Source: Verrucomicrobiota bacterium
Lineage (GTDB): Bacteria > Verrucomicrobiota > Verrucomicrobiia > Limisphaerales > UBA11320
Direction of reading: 5' to 3'
NCBI GenBank assembly: GCA_016199985.1
Contig: JACQFQ010000069.1
Location: 1 to 64,000, forward strand
Length of the DNA: 64,000 nt
Position numbers and translations under genes: made by a program. Shown one piece after another: positions 26,617 through 37,400 of this stretch. Positions within the stretch are counted from its first letter, which is position 1, and every line of letters begins with the position of its first letter. The notes under the pieces are model-generated. The model saw nothing but the letters and a program-made list of their open reading frames with translations, did no database searches and was not told where the DNA came from.

Positions 26617-29600
26617 ATGAGCGATTCCACGCCTCCTTCCCCAACCCGCTCGAGCCTGAGCTTCGCCGAGCTGTGCATCCGGCGCCCGGTGTTCGCCACG
26701 ATGCTCAACCTTCTGCTCGTGGTGCTGGGACTCTTCGCGCTCCCCCAGCTGGGCGTCGATCAGTTTCCCAACGTCGAGCTGCCCATCGTCACCGTCACCA
26801 CCACGCTCCCCGGAGCGTCGCCGGAGGAGGTGGAAACGAGCGTCACAAAGCCGCTCGAGGAAATCATCAACACGATCCAGGGGGTGGACGAGCTCTCGAG
26901 CTCCTCGCGCGAGGGGGTGTCGAGCATCATGGTTCGGTTCTTCCTCGAGCGAAACCGCGACATCGCCGCGCAGGACGTTCGCGACAAGGTGAACACGGTG
27001 CTTTCCCGCCTGCCCCCCGGGACGCAGGCGCCGATCATCGACAAGTTCGACATCGACGCGAGCCCCGTGCTCTCGATCAGCGTCAGCGCGCCCCGGGACC
27101 TCAGGGAGATCACTTATGTCGCCGACAAGGTCCTCAAGCAGAGCCTGGAGACAGTCACCGACGTCGGCGCCGTGTCCATCAGCGGCGGCCGCACCCGGGC
27201 GATCCGCGTGGATGTCGACATCGACCGCCTCCTCGAATTCGGGCTGACCATCGCCGATGTCCAAGGGGCCCTCGAGAGCCAGAATGTGGAGATCCCGGGC
27301 GGCCGCCTCGACCAGGGGTCGCGCGAGGTGGTCGTCCGCACCCTGGGGCGGATGCAGGCGGTGCAGGAGTTCAACGAGATCATCGTGGCGAACGTCGCGG
27401 GCCATCCGATCCGCCTCCGCGAGCTCGCCAAGGTGACCGACGGCATCGAGGAGCCTCGATCGCTCGCGCGGACAGACGGCCAGAACTCGGTGACGCTTCT
27501 CGTGCGAAAACAATCCGGCAGCAACACCGTGAAGGTGATCGAGAGCGTGAAGGAGAAGCTGGAGACCCTGCGGGCCGCGATTCCCGCGGACTTTTCAACC
27601 CGGATCATTCGCGACCAGTCGCGATTCATCCTGCGGTCGCTGGAGGAGATCAATTTCCACCTGATCTTCGGCGCCGTGCTGGTGACCATCACGGTGTTCA
27701 TATTCCTTCATGACGGCAGGGGAACGGTGATCGCGTGCATCGCGATTCCCGCGTCGTTGATCTCGACCTTCGGCCTGCTCAAGGCCATGAACTACACGCT
27801 CAACAACTCGACGATGCTCGGGCTGGTGTTCGCGGTCGGCGTTGTCATCGACGACGCCATCGTGGTTCTGGAGAACATCCATAGAACCCTGGAGGAGAAG
27901 GAGCGCTCGCCGATTGAAGCCGCGATCCAGGGCGTGAAGGAGATCGCGCTGGCGGTCGTGGCGACGACACTGTCGCTCGTCGTCATTTTCCTGCCGCTGG
28001 CGTTCATGAAGGGAAGAACGGGGCTTTTCTTCGCGAGCTACGGATGGACCGTGGCGTTCTCGATCATGATTTCCATGTTCGTGAGCTTCACCCTCACGCC
28101 GATGCTGAGCTCGCGGTTTCTCCGCCGAACGAAGGATCCGGCGCTGCGCGAAAAGAAGGCCCACGGAGGACGCCTGCTGCGCTGGCTCGGCGATCAGTAT
28201 ATCCAGGTTCTTGGGTGGAGCCTGCGTCACCGATGGATTGTGGTGCTCGCCGCGCTGGCGAGCATGAGCTCCGCCTACTGGCTGGGAGCGGCCAGCAAGT
28301 TCGCCTTCCTTCCGACCGACGACTCCAGCGAGTTCGAGATTTCCATCCAGGCGCCGGAGGGATCCACGCTGTCGCGCGTGGAGTCCCTTTGCGCTGAGAT
28401 CGAGCTTGAGGCGCGAAAGCAGCGGATCGATGGAGACGCCATCGTCCTGAACACTCTCACCACGATCGGAACCTCGGGCGGCCGCGTCGGAAAAGGCGAG
28501 GGCGACGTCACGCAGGCCACGATTTTCTGCCGGCTGCCCGAGCTCGGCGGACGCTGGGAGCAGTGGCGCGGTCGCTCTCGCAGGTGGTCGCAGCAGGACG
28601 CCATGCTGCGAACGCGCAAGCTTTTGATGGCTTATCCCGACCTGCGCACCAGCGTTCAACCCGTGTCCAACATCGGATTCGGGGGCGGAAGAAACGCCGA
28701 GCTCTCGCTGAACCTGACAGGGCCGGACCTCAACCGTCTTTCCGACTACGCGGACAAGATCATTGACGAACTGCGCAGACACACCGGCATGGCGGACGTC
28801 GACAGCTCGCTCGCCCAGCGCAAGCCGGAACTGCAGGTCCAGCTGGACCGCGCCAAGGCGAGCCAGTTCGGCCTGCGCGCGGATGAGGTGGCCGACACAC
28901 TGCGGACGCTGGTGGGCGGGCGGATTGTCGGCAGCTATCGGGAGAGCGACGACCAGTACGACGTCTGGCTGCGCGCCGAGGCCGGCGACCGGAGCACAGC
29001 GGAGGCGCTGGAGCAGATCACGCTGCGAACCGCGACCAGCGTTCGCCCCGGCTTCACCACCAATCTCAACGCCCGCGCCGAGCTCGTGCAGCTCGCGAAC
29101 TTTGTCCGGCTGAAGGAAGCCCGGGGACCGAACGTGATCGAGCGCTTCCAGCGCCAGCGTCGGGTGACCATCAACGCGAACCTGGTGGACCTGCCTCTCA
29201 GCGACGCCGTCAACATAGTCCTCGACATCAAGTCGCGGCTGGACCTGCCCGCCGAGTATCAGGTCACGCTGACCGGCCGCGCCAAGCAGCTCAAGGAAAC
29301 CCTGGACAACTTCCTCATCGCGTTCGTGCTCGCCATGATCTTCATGTACATGGTGCTCGCCGCCCAGTTCGAGCACTTCGTCCAGCCCATCGCGATTCTC
29401 CTCGCCGTGCCGCTGTCCCTGCCCTTCGCGCTCGGCTGGATGCTCCTCATCCACGAGCCGTTCAATATCTACGCCATCTTCGGGCTGTTCATGCTCTTCG
29501 GCATGGTGAAGAAAAACGGGATTCTACAGGTGGATTACACGAACACGCTGCGAGCCCGGGGCGTTGAGCGAACCGCGGCCATCCTTGAGGCGAACCGCGT

Positions 29601-29847
29601 GCGCCTGCGCCCGATTCTCATGACCACGATGATGCTCGTGGTCTCGATGATTCCCATCGCGCTCGGCACAGGCCCGGGCTCCTCGGGTCGCGCCTCGATG
29701 GCGAAAGTCATCATCGGAGGCCAGGTACTCTGCCTGCTGCTCACGCTCCTTGTCACGCCGGTGAGCTACGCGCTGTTTGACGATCTGGGAGAGTGGCTCC
29801 AGCGTCGTCTGGGAACGCACAAGTCCGATGCTCCCGAGCAACCCTAG
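26617..29847 (+). CDS. RND efflux pump, HAE1/AcrB family
   Basis: Proton-driven inner-membrane exporter, 1076 residues, about the length of AcrB. Twelve membrane segments can be placed: one near residue 28, a group at about 350-560, one near 585, and a group at about 905-1060. Helix 4 carries the proton-relay Asp pair (VGVVIDDAIVVLEN) and helix 10 the matching Lys (GMVKKNGILQVDY). The pore domain begins QFPNVELPIVTVTTTLPGASPEEVE. A Trp/Arg-rich stretch near 650-670 (LGGRWEQWRGRSRRWSQQD) is unusual for the family. Paired with the upstream adaptor. ATG 26617 is chosen; the frame is open slightly upstream. Confidence 0.9.
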   Translation: MSDSTPPSPTRSSLSFAELCIRRPVFATMLNLLLVVLGLFALPQLGVDQFPNVELPIVTVTTTLPGASPEEVETSVTKPLEEIINTIQGVDELSSSSREGVSSIMVRFFLERNRDIAAQDVRDKVNTVLSRLPPGTQAPIIDKFDIDASPVLSISVSAPRDLREITYVADKVLKQSLETVTDVGAVSISGGRTRAIRVDVDIDRLLEFGLTIADVQGALESQNVEIPGGRLDQGSREVVVRTLGRMQAVQEFNEIIVANVAGHPIRLRELAKVTDGIEEPRSLARTDGQNSVTLLVRKQSGSNTVKVIESVKEKLETLRAAIPADFSTRIIRDQSRFILRSLEEINFHLIFGAVLVTITVFIFLHDGRGTVIACIAIPASLISTFGLLKAMNYTLNNSTMLGLVFAVGVVIDDAIVVLENIHRTLEEKERSPIEAAIQGVKEIALAVVATTLSLVVIFLPLAFMKGRTGLFFASYGWTVAFSIMISMFVSFTLTPMLSSRFLRRTKDPALREKKAHGGRLLRWLGDQYIQVLGWSLRHRWIVVLAALASMSSAYWLGAASKFAFLPTDDSSEFEISIQAPEGSTLSRVESLCAEIELEARKQRIDGDAIVLNTLTTIGTSGGRVGKGEGDVTQATIFCRLPELGGRWEQWRGRSRRWSQQDAMLRTRKLLMAYPDLRTSVQPVSNIGFGGGRNAELSLNLTGPDLNRLSDYADKIIDELRRHTGMADVDSSLAQRKPELQVQLDRAKASQFGLRADEVADTLRTLVGGRIVGSYRESDDQYDVWLRAEAGDRSTAEALEQITLRTATSVRPGFTTNLNARAELVQLANFVRLKEARGPNVIERFQRQRRVTINANLVDLPLSDAVNIVLDIKSRLDLPAEYQVTLTGRAKQLKETLDNFLIAFVLAMIFMYMVLAAQFEHFVQPIAILLAVPLSLPFALGWMLLIHEPFNIYAIFGLFMLFGMVKKNGILQVDYTNTLRARGVERTAAILEANRVRLRPILMTTMMLVVSMIPIALGTGPGSSGRASMAKVIIGGQVLCLLLTLLVTPVSYALFDDLGEWLQRRLGTHKSDAPEQP

Positions 29848-30700
29848 CGACGCGATTCCAGGCGGATCGCATTTCAAGGGCTGGGCGAAGCCCGGCCCCG
29901 TCCCGCCCGGCGCTTCGATCGGAATCACCGCCGCCGAAGTCGAATCGCTCGACGCCTTGAGCGGGCATTTCCGCATCCTACAGCTGCGTGACGGCCACCG
30001 TTTCTCCACCGATGATCTCCTCGTCGCCTGGTATGGAACGCAATGCTGTCCGAGCGCGTCGTCCGCCCTGGATCTGGGCGGCGGGATCGGAACCGTGGGG
30101 ATGATCGCGGCTTGGCGACTGCAGGGGGCTCGCTTCGTCGCCGTTGAAGCGCAGCCGGAAAGCGTCGCGCTCGCGAGACGGTCCGCGCAATACAACGGGC
30201 TGGAGTCCCGTTACGAGGTGCGGGAAGGGGACTTTCGTCGGACCGGCGTCCTCGATCCGCTCGAACGATTCGATCTGGTGCTCGGCAGCCCGCCCTACGT
30301 CCCGCCCGGCTCCGGCGTTCTCTGGGATCATCCGCAGAAGATCGCGTGTCGATTCGAGATCCGAGGCGATGTGACCGACTACTGCGCCGCTGGATCCCGG
30401 CATCTCGCGTCAGGCGGATTCATGGCCCTCGTTTTCCCTTGGGCGCCGGACCAACGTCGTCGCGTCGAGGAAGGGGCGCGGGCCTCGGGACTCAGCGTGG
30501 TGCGCCAGAGACCCGTGGTTTTTCGCGAAGGCGAGCCGCCGCTCGTCGGGGTCTTCGGACTCATGCGCCGCGACGACCTGCCCGAGCCGTTCAAGGACGC
30601 GACCCACGAGGAGCCGCCGCTCACGATCCGCCTCATGGATGGAAGCGTTCATCCCGAGTATTCCGTGGTGAAGATGTCAATCGGGTTTCCTCCAGGCTGA
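29828..30700 (+). CDS. TrmN6-like tRNA N6-adenine methyltransferase
   Basis: Predicted SAM-dependent methyltransferase, 290 residues, similar in layout to YfiC/TrmN6, which methylates A37 of tRNA-Val. Motif I is LDLGGGIGTVGM (near residues 78-89), an acidic loop VAVEAQPESVALARR follows, and the base-binding motif is GSPPYVPPG, a Ser-Pro-Pro-Tyr variant of the usual NPPY. The N-terminal QLRDGHRFSTDDLLVAW resembles the family signature (QxxxGYRFSxDSxLLA). It starts 20 bases before the pump stop, so it is probably co-transcribed with it. Confidence 0.75.
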   Translation: MLPSNPSDAIPGGSHFKGWAKPGPVPPGASIGITAAEVESLDALSGHFRILQLRDGHRFSTDDLLVAWYGTQCCPSASSALDLGGGIGTVGMIAAWRLQGARFVAVEAQPESVALARRSAQYNGLESRYEVREGDFRRTGVLDPLERFDLVLGSPPYVPPGSGVLWDHPQKIACRFEIRGDVTDYCAAGSRHLASGGFMALVFPWAPDQRRRVEEGARASGLSVVRQRPVVFREGEPPLVGVFGLMRRDDLPEPFKDATHEEPPLTIRLMDGSVHPEYSVVKMSIGFPPG

Positions 30701-30727
30701 CCCGCCCTCCTGGTTCTCCCCTCTTGC

Positions 30728-30753
30728 TCGTCATCGTCATCGTCATCGTCATC
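30728..30753. repeat. Short tandem repeat (TCGTCA)n
   Basis: TCGTCA is repeated a little over four times without error in the 267-base gap before clpB. No role is evident; its length could vary by slippage. Confidence 0.8.
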
Positions 30754-30935
30754 CCAATCGCCCAGCCCCCGCGGCCCTCAAGCGAACCCTCCGCCGAGGC
30801 CATCCGCATCGAATGGCCGGCATACGTTCGCAGGAGGGCAAGAATGGGTGAGCCGCGGCGGGGCGGCGGGGTTTGGGATTACGCGTGGCGGCATCACTAC
30901 AAGCAGGAGTGGGGAGCGGGAGACGCGCTCGAACC

Positions 30936-30960
30936 CTTGACACGCCGACGCCATCCCCTA
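30936..30960 (+). promoter_or_regulatory. Heat-shock (sigma-32-like) promoter of clpB
   Basis: CTTGACA (30936-30942), a 12-base spacer and CCCCTA (30955-30960) resemble the sigma-32 consensus CTTGAAA...CCCCAT. The predicted transcript would start at or within a few bases of the clpB ATG at 30968, so the mRNA would be leaderless; no Shine-Dalgarno sequence is present. Confidence 0.45.
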
Positions 30961-30967
30961 CTGGTTC

Positions 30968-33601
30968 ATGATGCAACGAGAACGCTTTACACAAAAGTCG
31001 CGAGAGGCGCTGGAGCAGGCGCAGTCGCTCGCCAAAGAGCGATCCCACCAGGAACTCGACTCGGAGCACCTGCTTCTGGCGCTCGTCGACCAGCAGGAGG
31101 GGCTCACTCCGGACTTGCTCCGAAAGGCGGGAGTTTCGTTGCCCGCGCTGAAAGCCGCGATCAGCGCGGACCTGGACCGACGTCCAAAGGTGGCCGGCGG
31201 CAACGTCGAGCACTTTGCCAGCCCCGCTTTGCGCAAGGCCCTCGACGCCGCGCACAAGGAAGCGACGCTGCTGAAGGACGAATACGTCAGCACCGAGCAT
31301 CTGCTCCTCGGGATCGTGGCGGAGGCGTCGCCGGCGCTGAAGAAAACCTTCCAAGCCCTCTCGATTCAAAGAGACTCGCTCCTGAAAGCCCTCTCCGATA
31401 TCCGGGGACAGCAGCGCGTCACGGACGAAAACCCCGAGGAGAAATACCAAACTCTGGAGAAATACGGGCGGGACCTCACGGCGTTGGCTCGGGCGAACAA
31501 GATTGATCCCGTCATCGGCCGCGACGAGGAAATCCGGCGGGTGATGCAGGTCCTCACGCGCCGCACCAAGAACAACCCGGTGTTGATCGGCGAGCCGGGC
31601 GTTGGAAAAACCGCGATCGCCGAGGGTCTCGCGCGCCGGATCATCAGCGGCGACGTCCCGGAGTCGCTCAAGAACAAGCGTCTCGTCGCGATGGACCTGG
31701 GAGCGATGCTGGCGGGCGCAAAGTATCGCGGAGAATTTGAGGAGCGGCTCAAGGCCTTCCTCAAGGAGATCACGACCAGCGAAGGAAGGATCATCCTCTT
31801 CATCGACGAGCTTCATACGATCGTGGGCGCGGGCAAGACGGAGGGATCGCCGGACGCCGCCAACCTTCTGAAACCGCAGCTCGCCCGAGGCGAGCTCAGG
31901 TGCATTGGCGCCACGACACTGGACGAGTACCGCAAGCACATCGAAAAAGATCCGGCCCTGGAACGTCGTTTCCAGCCGGTGACGGTGGCCGAGCCGTCGG
32001 TGGAGAGCACAATCGCGATTCTCCGCGGACTGAAGGAGCGTTACGAAGTGCATCATGGCATCCGCATCCAGGACGCGGCGATCGTCGCCGCCGCGACGCT
32101 GTCGCATCGTTACATCACCGACCGGTTTCTTCCCGACAAGGCCATCGACCTGATGGACGAGGCCGCGTCCCGCCTGCGGATCGAGCTCGATTCCAAGCCC
32201 ACCGAGCTCGACCAGCTCGACCGTCAGATCATGCAGCGCGAGATTGAGCAAACCGCGCTCAAGAAGGAGAAGGACGCCGCCTCCAAGGAGCGCCTCGGAA
32301 GTCTCCAAGAGGAGCTTGCGAACCTCCGCGAGCGCGCCACGAAACTCAAATCGCAGTGGGAATCCGAAAAGGCGGCCATCGCGGCGGTGCAGCTGATCGG
32401 CGGACAAATTGAGCAGGCCAAGCAGGCCCTTGAAAGCGCCGAACGAGCGCAGGATCTCAACCAGGCCGGACAGATTCGTTACGGCAGGCTCCCGGAGCTC
32501 CAGAGGAAGCTCGCGGACACGGAGGAGGCGCTGAAGAAGTCCGACGCCAAATTCCAGCTCCTCCGACAAGAGGTCACGGATGAGGACATCGCGCGGGTGG
32601 TGGCGACCTGGACCCGCATTCCCGTTTCCAAGCTTCTCGAAGGCGAGCGGCAGAAGCTGGTCCATATGGAGGAGCGCCTGCAGCATCGCGTGATCGGACA
32701 AGCCGAAGCGATCCGCTCCGTATCGAACGCCGTTCGCCGCGCGCGCAGCGGGCTTCAGGACCCGGACCGCCCCATTGGCTCCTTCCTGTTCCTCGGGCCC
32801 ACGGGCGTTGGAAAAACCGAGCTCGCGCGGGCGCTCGCGGAATTCCTGTTTGACGACGAAGCCGCCATGGCGCGAATCGACATGAGCGAATACATGGAGA
32901 AGCACTCCGTGGCCCGTCTGATCGGCGCTCCGCCGGGCTATGTGGGCTACGAGGAAGGCGGCCAACTCAGCGAGACCGTCCGACGCCGCCCTTATAGCGT
33001 GATCCTTCTCGATGAGGTGGAGAAGGCGCATCCGGACGTGTTCAACGTGCTGCTCCAAGTGTTGGACGACGGACGGCTGACCGATGGACAAGGCCGGACC
33101 GTGGATTTCAAGAACACGGTGGTCATCATGACGAGCAACATAGGCTCGATGATCATCCAGGGCTATTACAACGAGCGAGAGCCCAGCGCGTCCCAGGTGA
33201 AGGAGATGGAAGATCGCGTGCAGGGAGAGCTGAAGGGGCACTTCCGGCCCGAGTTCTTGAACCGGATCGACGACATTATTCTTTTTCACAGCCTCGACGC
33301 GAAACAGATTCTCGCCATTGTGGACATCCAGCTCGCGCGCTTGGCCAAGAGGCTGGCCGCCCAGCAGATCAGTGTGGACATCGACGACGTCGGCAAGCGT
33401 TTCCTGGCCAAGAAGGGCTATGATCCGCAGTTTGGAGCGCGACCCCTCAAGCGCGCGATGCAGGAACATCTGCTGGATCCCTTGTCACTGAAGCTGCTCG
33501 ACGGCCAGTTTGCCCCTGGCGCGCAAATCCACGTCACCGCGGCGGACGATGAGCTGATCTTCCAGGAAAAGCGGAAGGGCGGAAAAGAGCGGTCGAAGTG
33601 A
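30968..33601 (+). CDS. clpB: ATP-dependent disaggregase ClpB
   Basis: Hexameric AAA+ chaperone that works with DnaK to dissolve aggregates; cytoplasmic. 877 residues, the normal size: Clp-N repeats (1-145), first ATPase domain with Walker A GEPGVGKT (near 207-214) and Walker B ILFIDELH, the coiled-coil M domain (about 400-530; Gln/Lys/Glu-rich) that distinguishes ClpB from ClpA and ClpC, and the second ATPase with GPTGVGKT (near 609-616), ILLDEVEKAH and a C-terminal RPLKRAMQEHLLDPL. The start fits the family N-terminus (RERFTQKSREALEQAQ). Confidence 0.96.
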   Translation: MMQRERFTQKSREALEQAQSLAKERSHQELDSEHLLLALVDQQEGLTPDLLRKAGVSLPALKAAISADLDRRPKVAGGNVEHFASPALRKALDAAHKEATLLKDEYVSTEHLLLGIVAEASPALKKTFQALSIQRDSLLKALSDIRGQQRVTDENPEEKYQTLEKYGRDLTALARANKIDPVIGRDEEIRRVMQVLTRRTKNNPVLIGEPGVGKTAIAEGLARRIISGDVPESLKNKRLVAMDLGAMLAGAKYRGEFEERLKAFLKEITTSEGRIILFIDELHTIVGAGKTEGSPDAANLLKPQLARGELRCIGATTLDEYRKHIEKDPALERRFQPVTVAEPSVESTIAILRGLKERYEVHHGIRIQDAAIVAAATLSHRYITDRFLPDKAIDLMDEAASRLRIELDSKPTELDQLDRQIMQREIEQTALKKEKDAASKERLGSLQEELANLRERATKLKSQWESEKAAIAAVQLIGGQIEQAKQALESAERAQDLNQAGQIRYGRLPELQRKLADTEEALKKSDAKFQLLRQEVTDEDIARVVATWTRIPVSKLLEGERQKLVHMEERLQHRVIGQAEAIRSVSNAVRRARSGLQDPDRPIGSFLFLGPTGVGKTELARALAEFLFDDEAAMARIDMSEYMEKHSVARLIGAPPGYVGYEEGGQLSETVRRRPYSVILLDEVEKAHPDVFNVLLQVLDDGRLTDGQGRTVDFKNTVVIMTSNIGSMIIQGYYNEREPSASQVKEMEDRVQGELKGHFRPEFLNRIDDIILFHSLDAKQILAIVDIQLARLAKRLAAQQISVDIDDVGKRFLAKKGYDPQFGARPLKRAMQEHLLDPLSLKLLDGQFAPGAQIHVTAADDELIFQEKRKGGKERSK

Positions 33602-33733
33602 GTCGAAGGCCAAGCCTCTCGTCCGCGCGCCGGCGCCTCTTCCAACGCGAGGAATCGAACGATCCGCGGCAGGGCTCCGCCAACTCCCTCGCATCGCGGC
33701 GCCAGACGGGCTCTTGGGTTTCAAGCCGCCCCT

Positions 33734-34474
33734 TTACTCGGCTCGCGAGGCTTCCCAGGATTCGACGGTCACCACGCCCTGGGACTTGATCGTTTCCTTG
33801 CCCCGAATGTTGTCGCCCACCAACTGTCCCTCAAACTTGGACGTGAATTCCACCGCCCCGATCTTCCCTTCGAGCTCGAAGGTGATCCGACCGTCCTTGA
33901 ACCGTCCGTGCAAAATATCCAATCCGCCGCGCTTCCGGTTCGAAACCTTTCCCGTGACCTTGTCTCCCTCGAGCTTCGCCTTCATCGTCACATCGAGGTC
34001 CTTCTCTCCCAGCGTCCGCTCCCAGGTCCAGGTTCCCTCCGGCGTGTCGGGCAGCCTCTTGGCTTCCCAATCGTAGGTCCGGGTCTCGCCATCCCAGTTG
34101 GACTCGATCTTCCCGACGATCTTGTCGTCCTGAAAAACGCCGGAGTAGCGGGTGACCACGCGTCGGTCGTTGGCCTGGCGTAGCACCTGAAAGCTCAACT
34201 GACGGCCGTCAAAGCGACCGGACGCGATGGGCGTTTCGGAAGCGTGCCGGAATCGCGAGCTGCCCGTCAGCGTCTTCCCGTCGTAGCGAAGCTTCAAAGT
34301 CGGATGCGACTCCGCGCCGTCCGGCATCGTAAAGCTCCATCGCCACCGACCGTTGATGCGCGACTCCTCCGGCAACGCCGCGGCGTCTTCTCCCAGAAGG
34401 CGCGCGTCGAGAAAAGCCAAGATCAGCAGAAGGCAGCATCGGATCGAAGCGCGGGGAAGTGGAGAGGCGATCAT
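33734..34474 (-). CDS. Exported protein with two similar beta-rich repeats
   Basis: Unrecognised secreted protein of 246 residues. After a signal peptide (IRCCLLLILAFLDARLLG) there are two roughly 90-residue units with the same plan: GRWRWSFTMPDG...LKLRYDGKTLTGSSR...GRFDGRQLSF, and GTWTWERTLGEK...MKAKLEGDKVTGKVS...GRFKDGRITFEL. This suggests a duplicated small beta-barrel. It is coupled to the upstream POP-PhoD fusion by an ATGA overlap, implying a shared transcript and perhaps a joint role. No catalytic residues can be named. It converges on clpB. Confidence 0.7.
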   Translation of the reverse strand: MIASPLPRASIRCCLLLILAFLDARLLGEDAAALPEESRINGRWRWSFTMPDGAESHPTLKLRYDGKTLTGSSRFRHASETPIASGRFDGRQLSFQVLRQANDRRVVTRYSGVFQDDKIVGKIESNWDGETRTYDWEAKRLPDTPEGTWTWERTLGEKDLDVTMKAKLEGDKVTGKVSNRKRGGLDILHGRFKDGRITFELEGKIGAVEFTSKFEGQLVGDNIRGKETIKSQGVVTVESWEASRAE

Positions 34475-37400
34475 GGCCGTGGAGGGGCGGAGGTCTGCGC
34501 CGGGACGGAGAATCGCAGCGAGATCTTCTCTTTGTTTTCTATGTTCCGTCCGCTGAACGAGACATCAATCGCGGTTCCGCGATCAACGATGTCGAGCAGC
34601 CCGAAGCAGCCTTCATCCTTCTTCACCTTGTAAACGCCCTGGCTGTACGGCCCGCCCTTGATGGAAGAGGTTTGGTCGAGCGGCGCGGCGCACATCACGG
34701 GGATCGGCGCTCCGCCGCCGGTGGCGAAGTCCCCGTTGCTGCCGTCGTCCGCGGCGAGCATGTGCGAGTCGCCATGCAGAATGCACAGCCCCTGAATGCG
34801 ATGCTCCTTCACGAAATCCGCGATCTCCCGCCGCTCGGCGCTGAAGACCGCCCAGTGGTCCTCCTCGACGCTCGGCTTGGGCTTGTTGGTCTTGCTCGCG
34901 GTGTCGGTGGCGTTGGTGTGATGGAACCATCCGTGCTGGTCCGCCTTGATGAACGAGTAGTAGTTGGCCCCCGGAGCGCCCAGCCAGGGAACGGAGCTCA
35001 TCCAGCAGATGAGCGGATACTTGCCGTTGGCCGCCAAAAGCTGGTCCTTGAACCACGCCTTCTGCTTCGCGCCCATCATGCTCTTGCCCGCGTCGTCGGT
35101 CTTCTTGACGTCGTCGCGCTCGGATCGAAGATCGGTGAGGATGAACTTCACGCGCCCCACTTCAAAGGACTGGTAGATCGCCTGATCGCCGCCGCCCGCG
35201 GCGAGGGGATAGTGGGGCACGTATTCGGCGTAGGCCTTTCGCGCCGCCTCGTGCGACGCGGCTTTGCGATTGCTGTTGTTGCCGCCGTAATCGTGGTCGT
35301 CCCACATGTAGACGAAGGCGGTGTCGCGATAGAGAAGAGTTTGGGGCAGCGACGAGAGCACCTGGTCGTAGGCGTTGCGATACCGCTCCACGCTGTTGGT
35401 GTTGATGTTCAGGTAGTGGAAGTCGCCCATGTTCATGAAGAACAAGGGATGGTTCTCACGAATACGATCGAACACCTCGCTGGCGGACGCCGTCTTGGCG
35501 CAGGACGCGAACGCCATCCGGAAGGAGGCGGGGCCGGGAGGCAACGTCCGAAATCGCCCCCGCGACGCCCAGTCCACACGGCCGTTGATCTCGAGGGCGT
35601 AGTGGTACGCGGTGTCGGGCCTCAGGCGGTCCACATCGTAGCTGACAAGATTGTGGTCGCTCTCCCGGGTCCGAACGGCCCCGAGGCGCAACGCGTCCTT
35701 GAGCGTCGCGTCCTCGCTGACCAACAGTTCAGCCGCCATGCCGTCGCTCACCAATTTGGCCTTCACCGTCGCGGACACGGGAGTCACGCCGCCGGACCAC
35801 GGACCGCGATCCACAAGCGTGAACGGGACATTGAGCTGATCGCACAGGAACGAGAACTCGTCCGCGAAACGCTCGATCGTCTGCTGGAACAGTTCGCGCG
35901 CGTTCCGCGGCGGCGCGTCCGGCGTTCGGTAAAACACCGGCCTGGAAGCCGTCGTGCCTGTCTGCCAGCGAGCCGCCATTTTTCGTGAATGCATCCCGGC
36001 CCCCGCGGAACCCGCCGGTGTTTGAACGAACATCGCGGTGGGATACGGTCGCTGCGTCTCGGAGAGCCGATAGGGCGAGAGGCGTTCCAACGCGGCGAAT
36101 ACGGACGGGGTTCCGGGGAAGCCGTACTCCGAAGCGACGCGAAAGCCAGAGGGGAAGAGCTCGGCGCGAATCAGGTCGTAGTAGCCATCCCGCAAGACGA
36201 GAGCCTGCACGCTGTCGGGCCGGTCGATCGCGAGCGCCGCGGCGGCGGCGGCGCCATGGCCCTCGGCGATCACGGCAAGCCGGTTCGCGCGCGTAAAGTT
36301 CGAGGCCACGAGAAACCGCGCGCAGGCCTGCAGGTCTTCGAAGGCCTTCCTCTTGTTCGCCCCGGAGCCCGCGGCCCGCCACGCGGGTCCGAACTCGGAT
36401 CCGCCCCGCAGCTGCGCCACCGCGATGAACCCCACCTGATCCAGCCAAAGCCGGCGGAGCCAGTCGAACCGGGGCAGCTGGCTCTCTCCCGCCGCGCCGT
36501 AGCCGGTGAGGAGCCCGGGGCTGTCCCCGGCGGATCGCATCCCTTTTCGCTGGATGATGAACAACGGGATTTTCGCTCCATCGGGCGATCGGACCGACAT
36601 GCGCTCCACTTTCGCGTCCACAAAATCCACGGGGCTGGAGTCGATGAACGGAGGGAAAAACGTCTTCTCGCCCGAACGGTTCGGGTCGAAGCCGCGCCAT
36701 TCGCTGCTCTCAAGAAACGTCTCCACCCGATAGAGCAGCTCGTCTCCCCGTGTCACGACCCACTCATCCAGCGACGAAGTCCCCGGCGTCGGCGTCTCGA
36801 CCACGTTCTTGATGGGCTCCTTCTCAAATCGATCGAAGAACGCCACGAAGGCCTTTCCGCCGCGAAGCACCGACAGATACATCCCGCTGGCGGAAGGCTT
36901 GAAGCTGTCGATCAGGTCGGTGAGCTCCGGAACGACCAGGTCCGAATTCACGGTCACCGCAGGAGCGCTGAGGGAGACGCGAAAGATGCGTCCGTGGGGC
37001 GCTCGATCGCGCGACAGCGCGTAAAGGCTCTCGTCCTGGGGCGCTTCGAGATAAACAGGGGCGCGTCCAAACTCGACCTGCTCGACGCGGTCGGAGGCCT
37101 TCGCGATGGTCCTCCAACGGCCGTTCCGCTCGCGAATCCAATGAAGGTGTTCATCGATGTCCGGGCGATGCGCCGAGACGATGAAAAGGCCTCCGTCCTC
37201 GTTCCGGCGGATTTCGATCTCGCCGCCAGCAGGCAGCTCCCGAATCGCTTCGCGCGAATCGGCGCTCGATTCCGAGCCCAATCGATGGAGCTTCACCTCG
37301 CCCGGGCTCAAGTCGTTGGTCGGGTAGCTGGAGTAGAGCACGTATTGAGAGCCCGCGCTCCAGGCCGCGGCGCCGCGGCGTGAGGGCCGCTGCGCGTCGG

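Noticed and set aside
30728..30753. TCGTCA repeats as a CRISPR array or operator cluster
   Set aside because: The six-base units are directly joined without spacers and are far shorter than CRISPR repeats; a simple microsatellite is enough.
27595..33469. Long minus-strand open frames opposite the RND pump and clpB
   Set aside because: Same reason: the sense strand has full-length conserved proteins and the antisense products show no family features.
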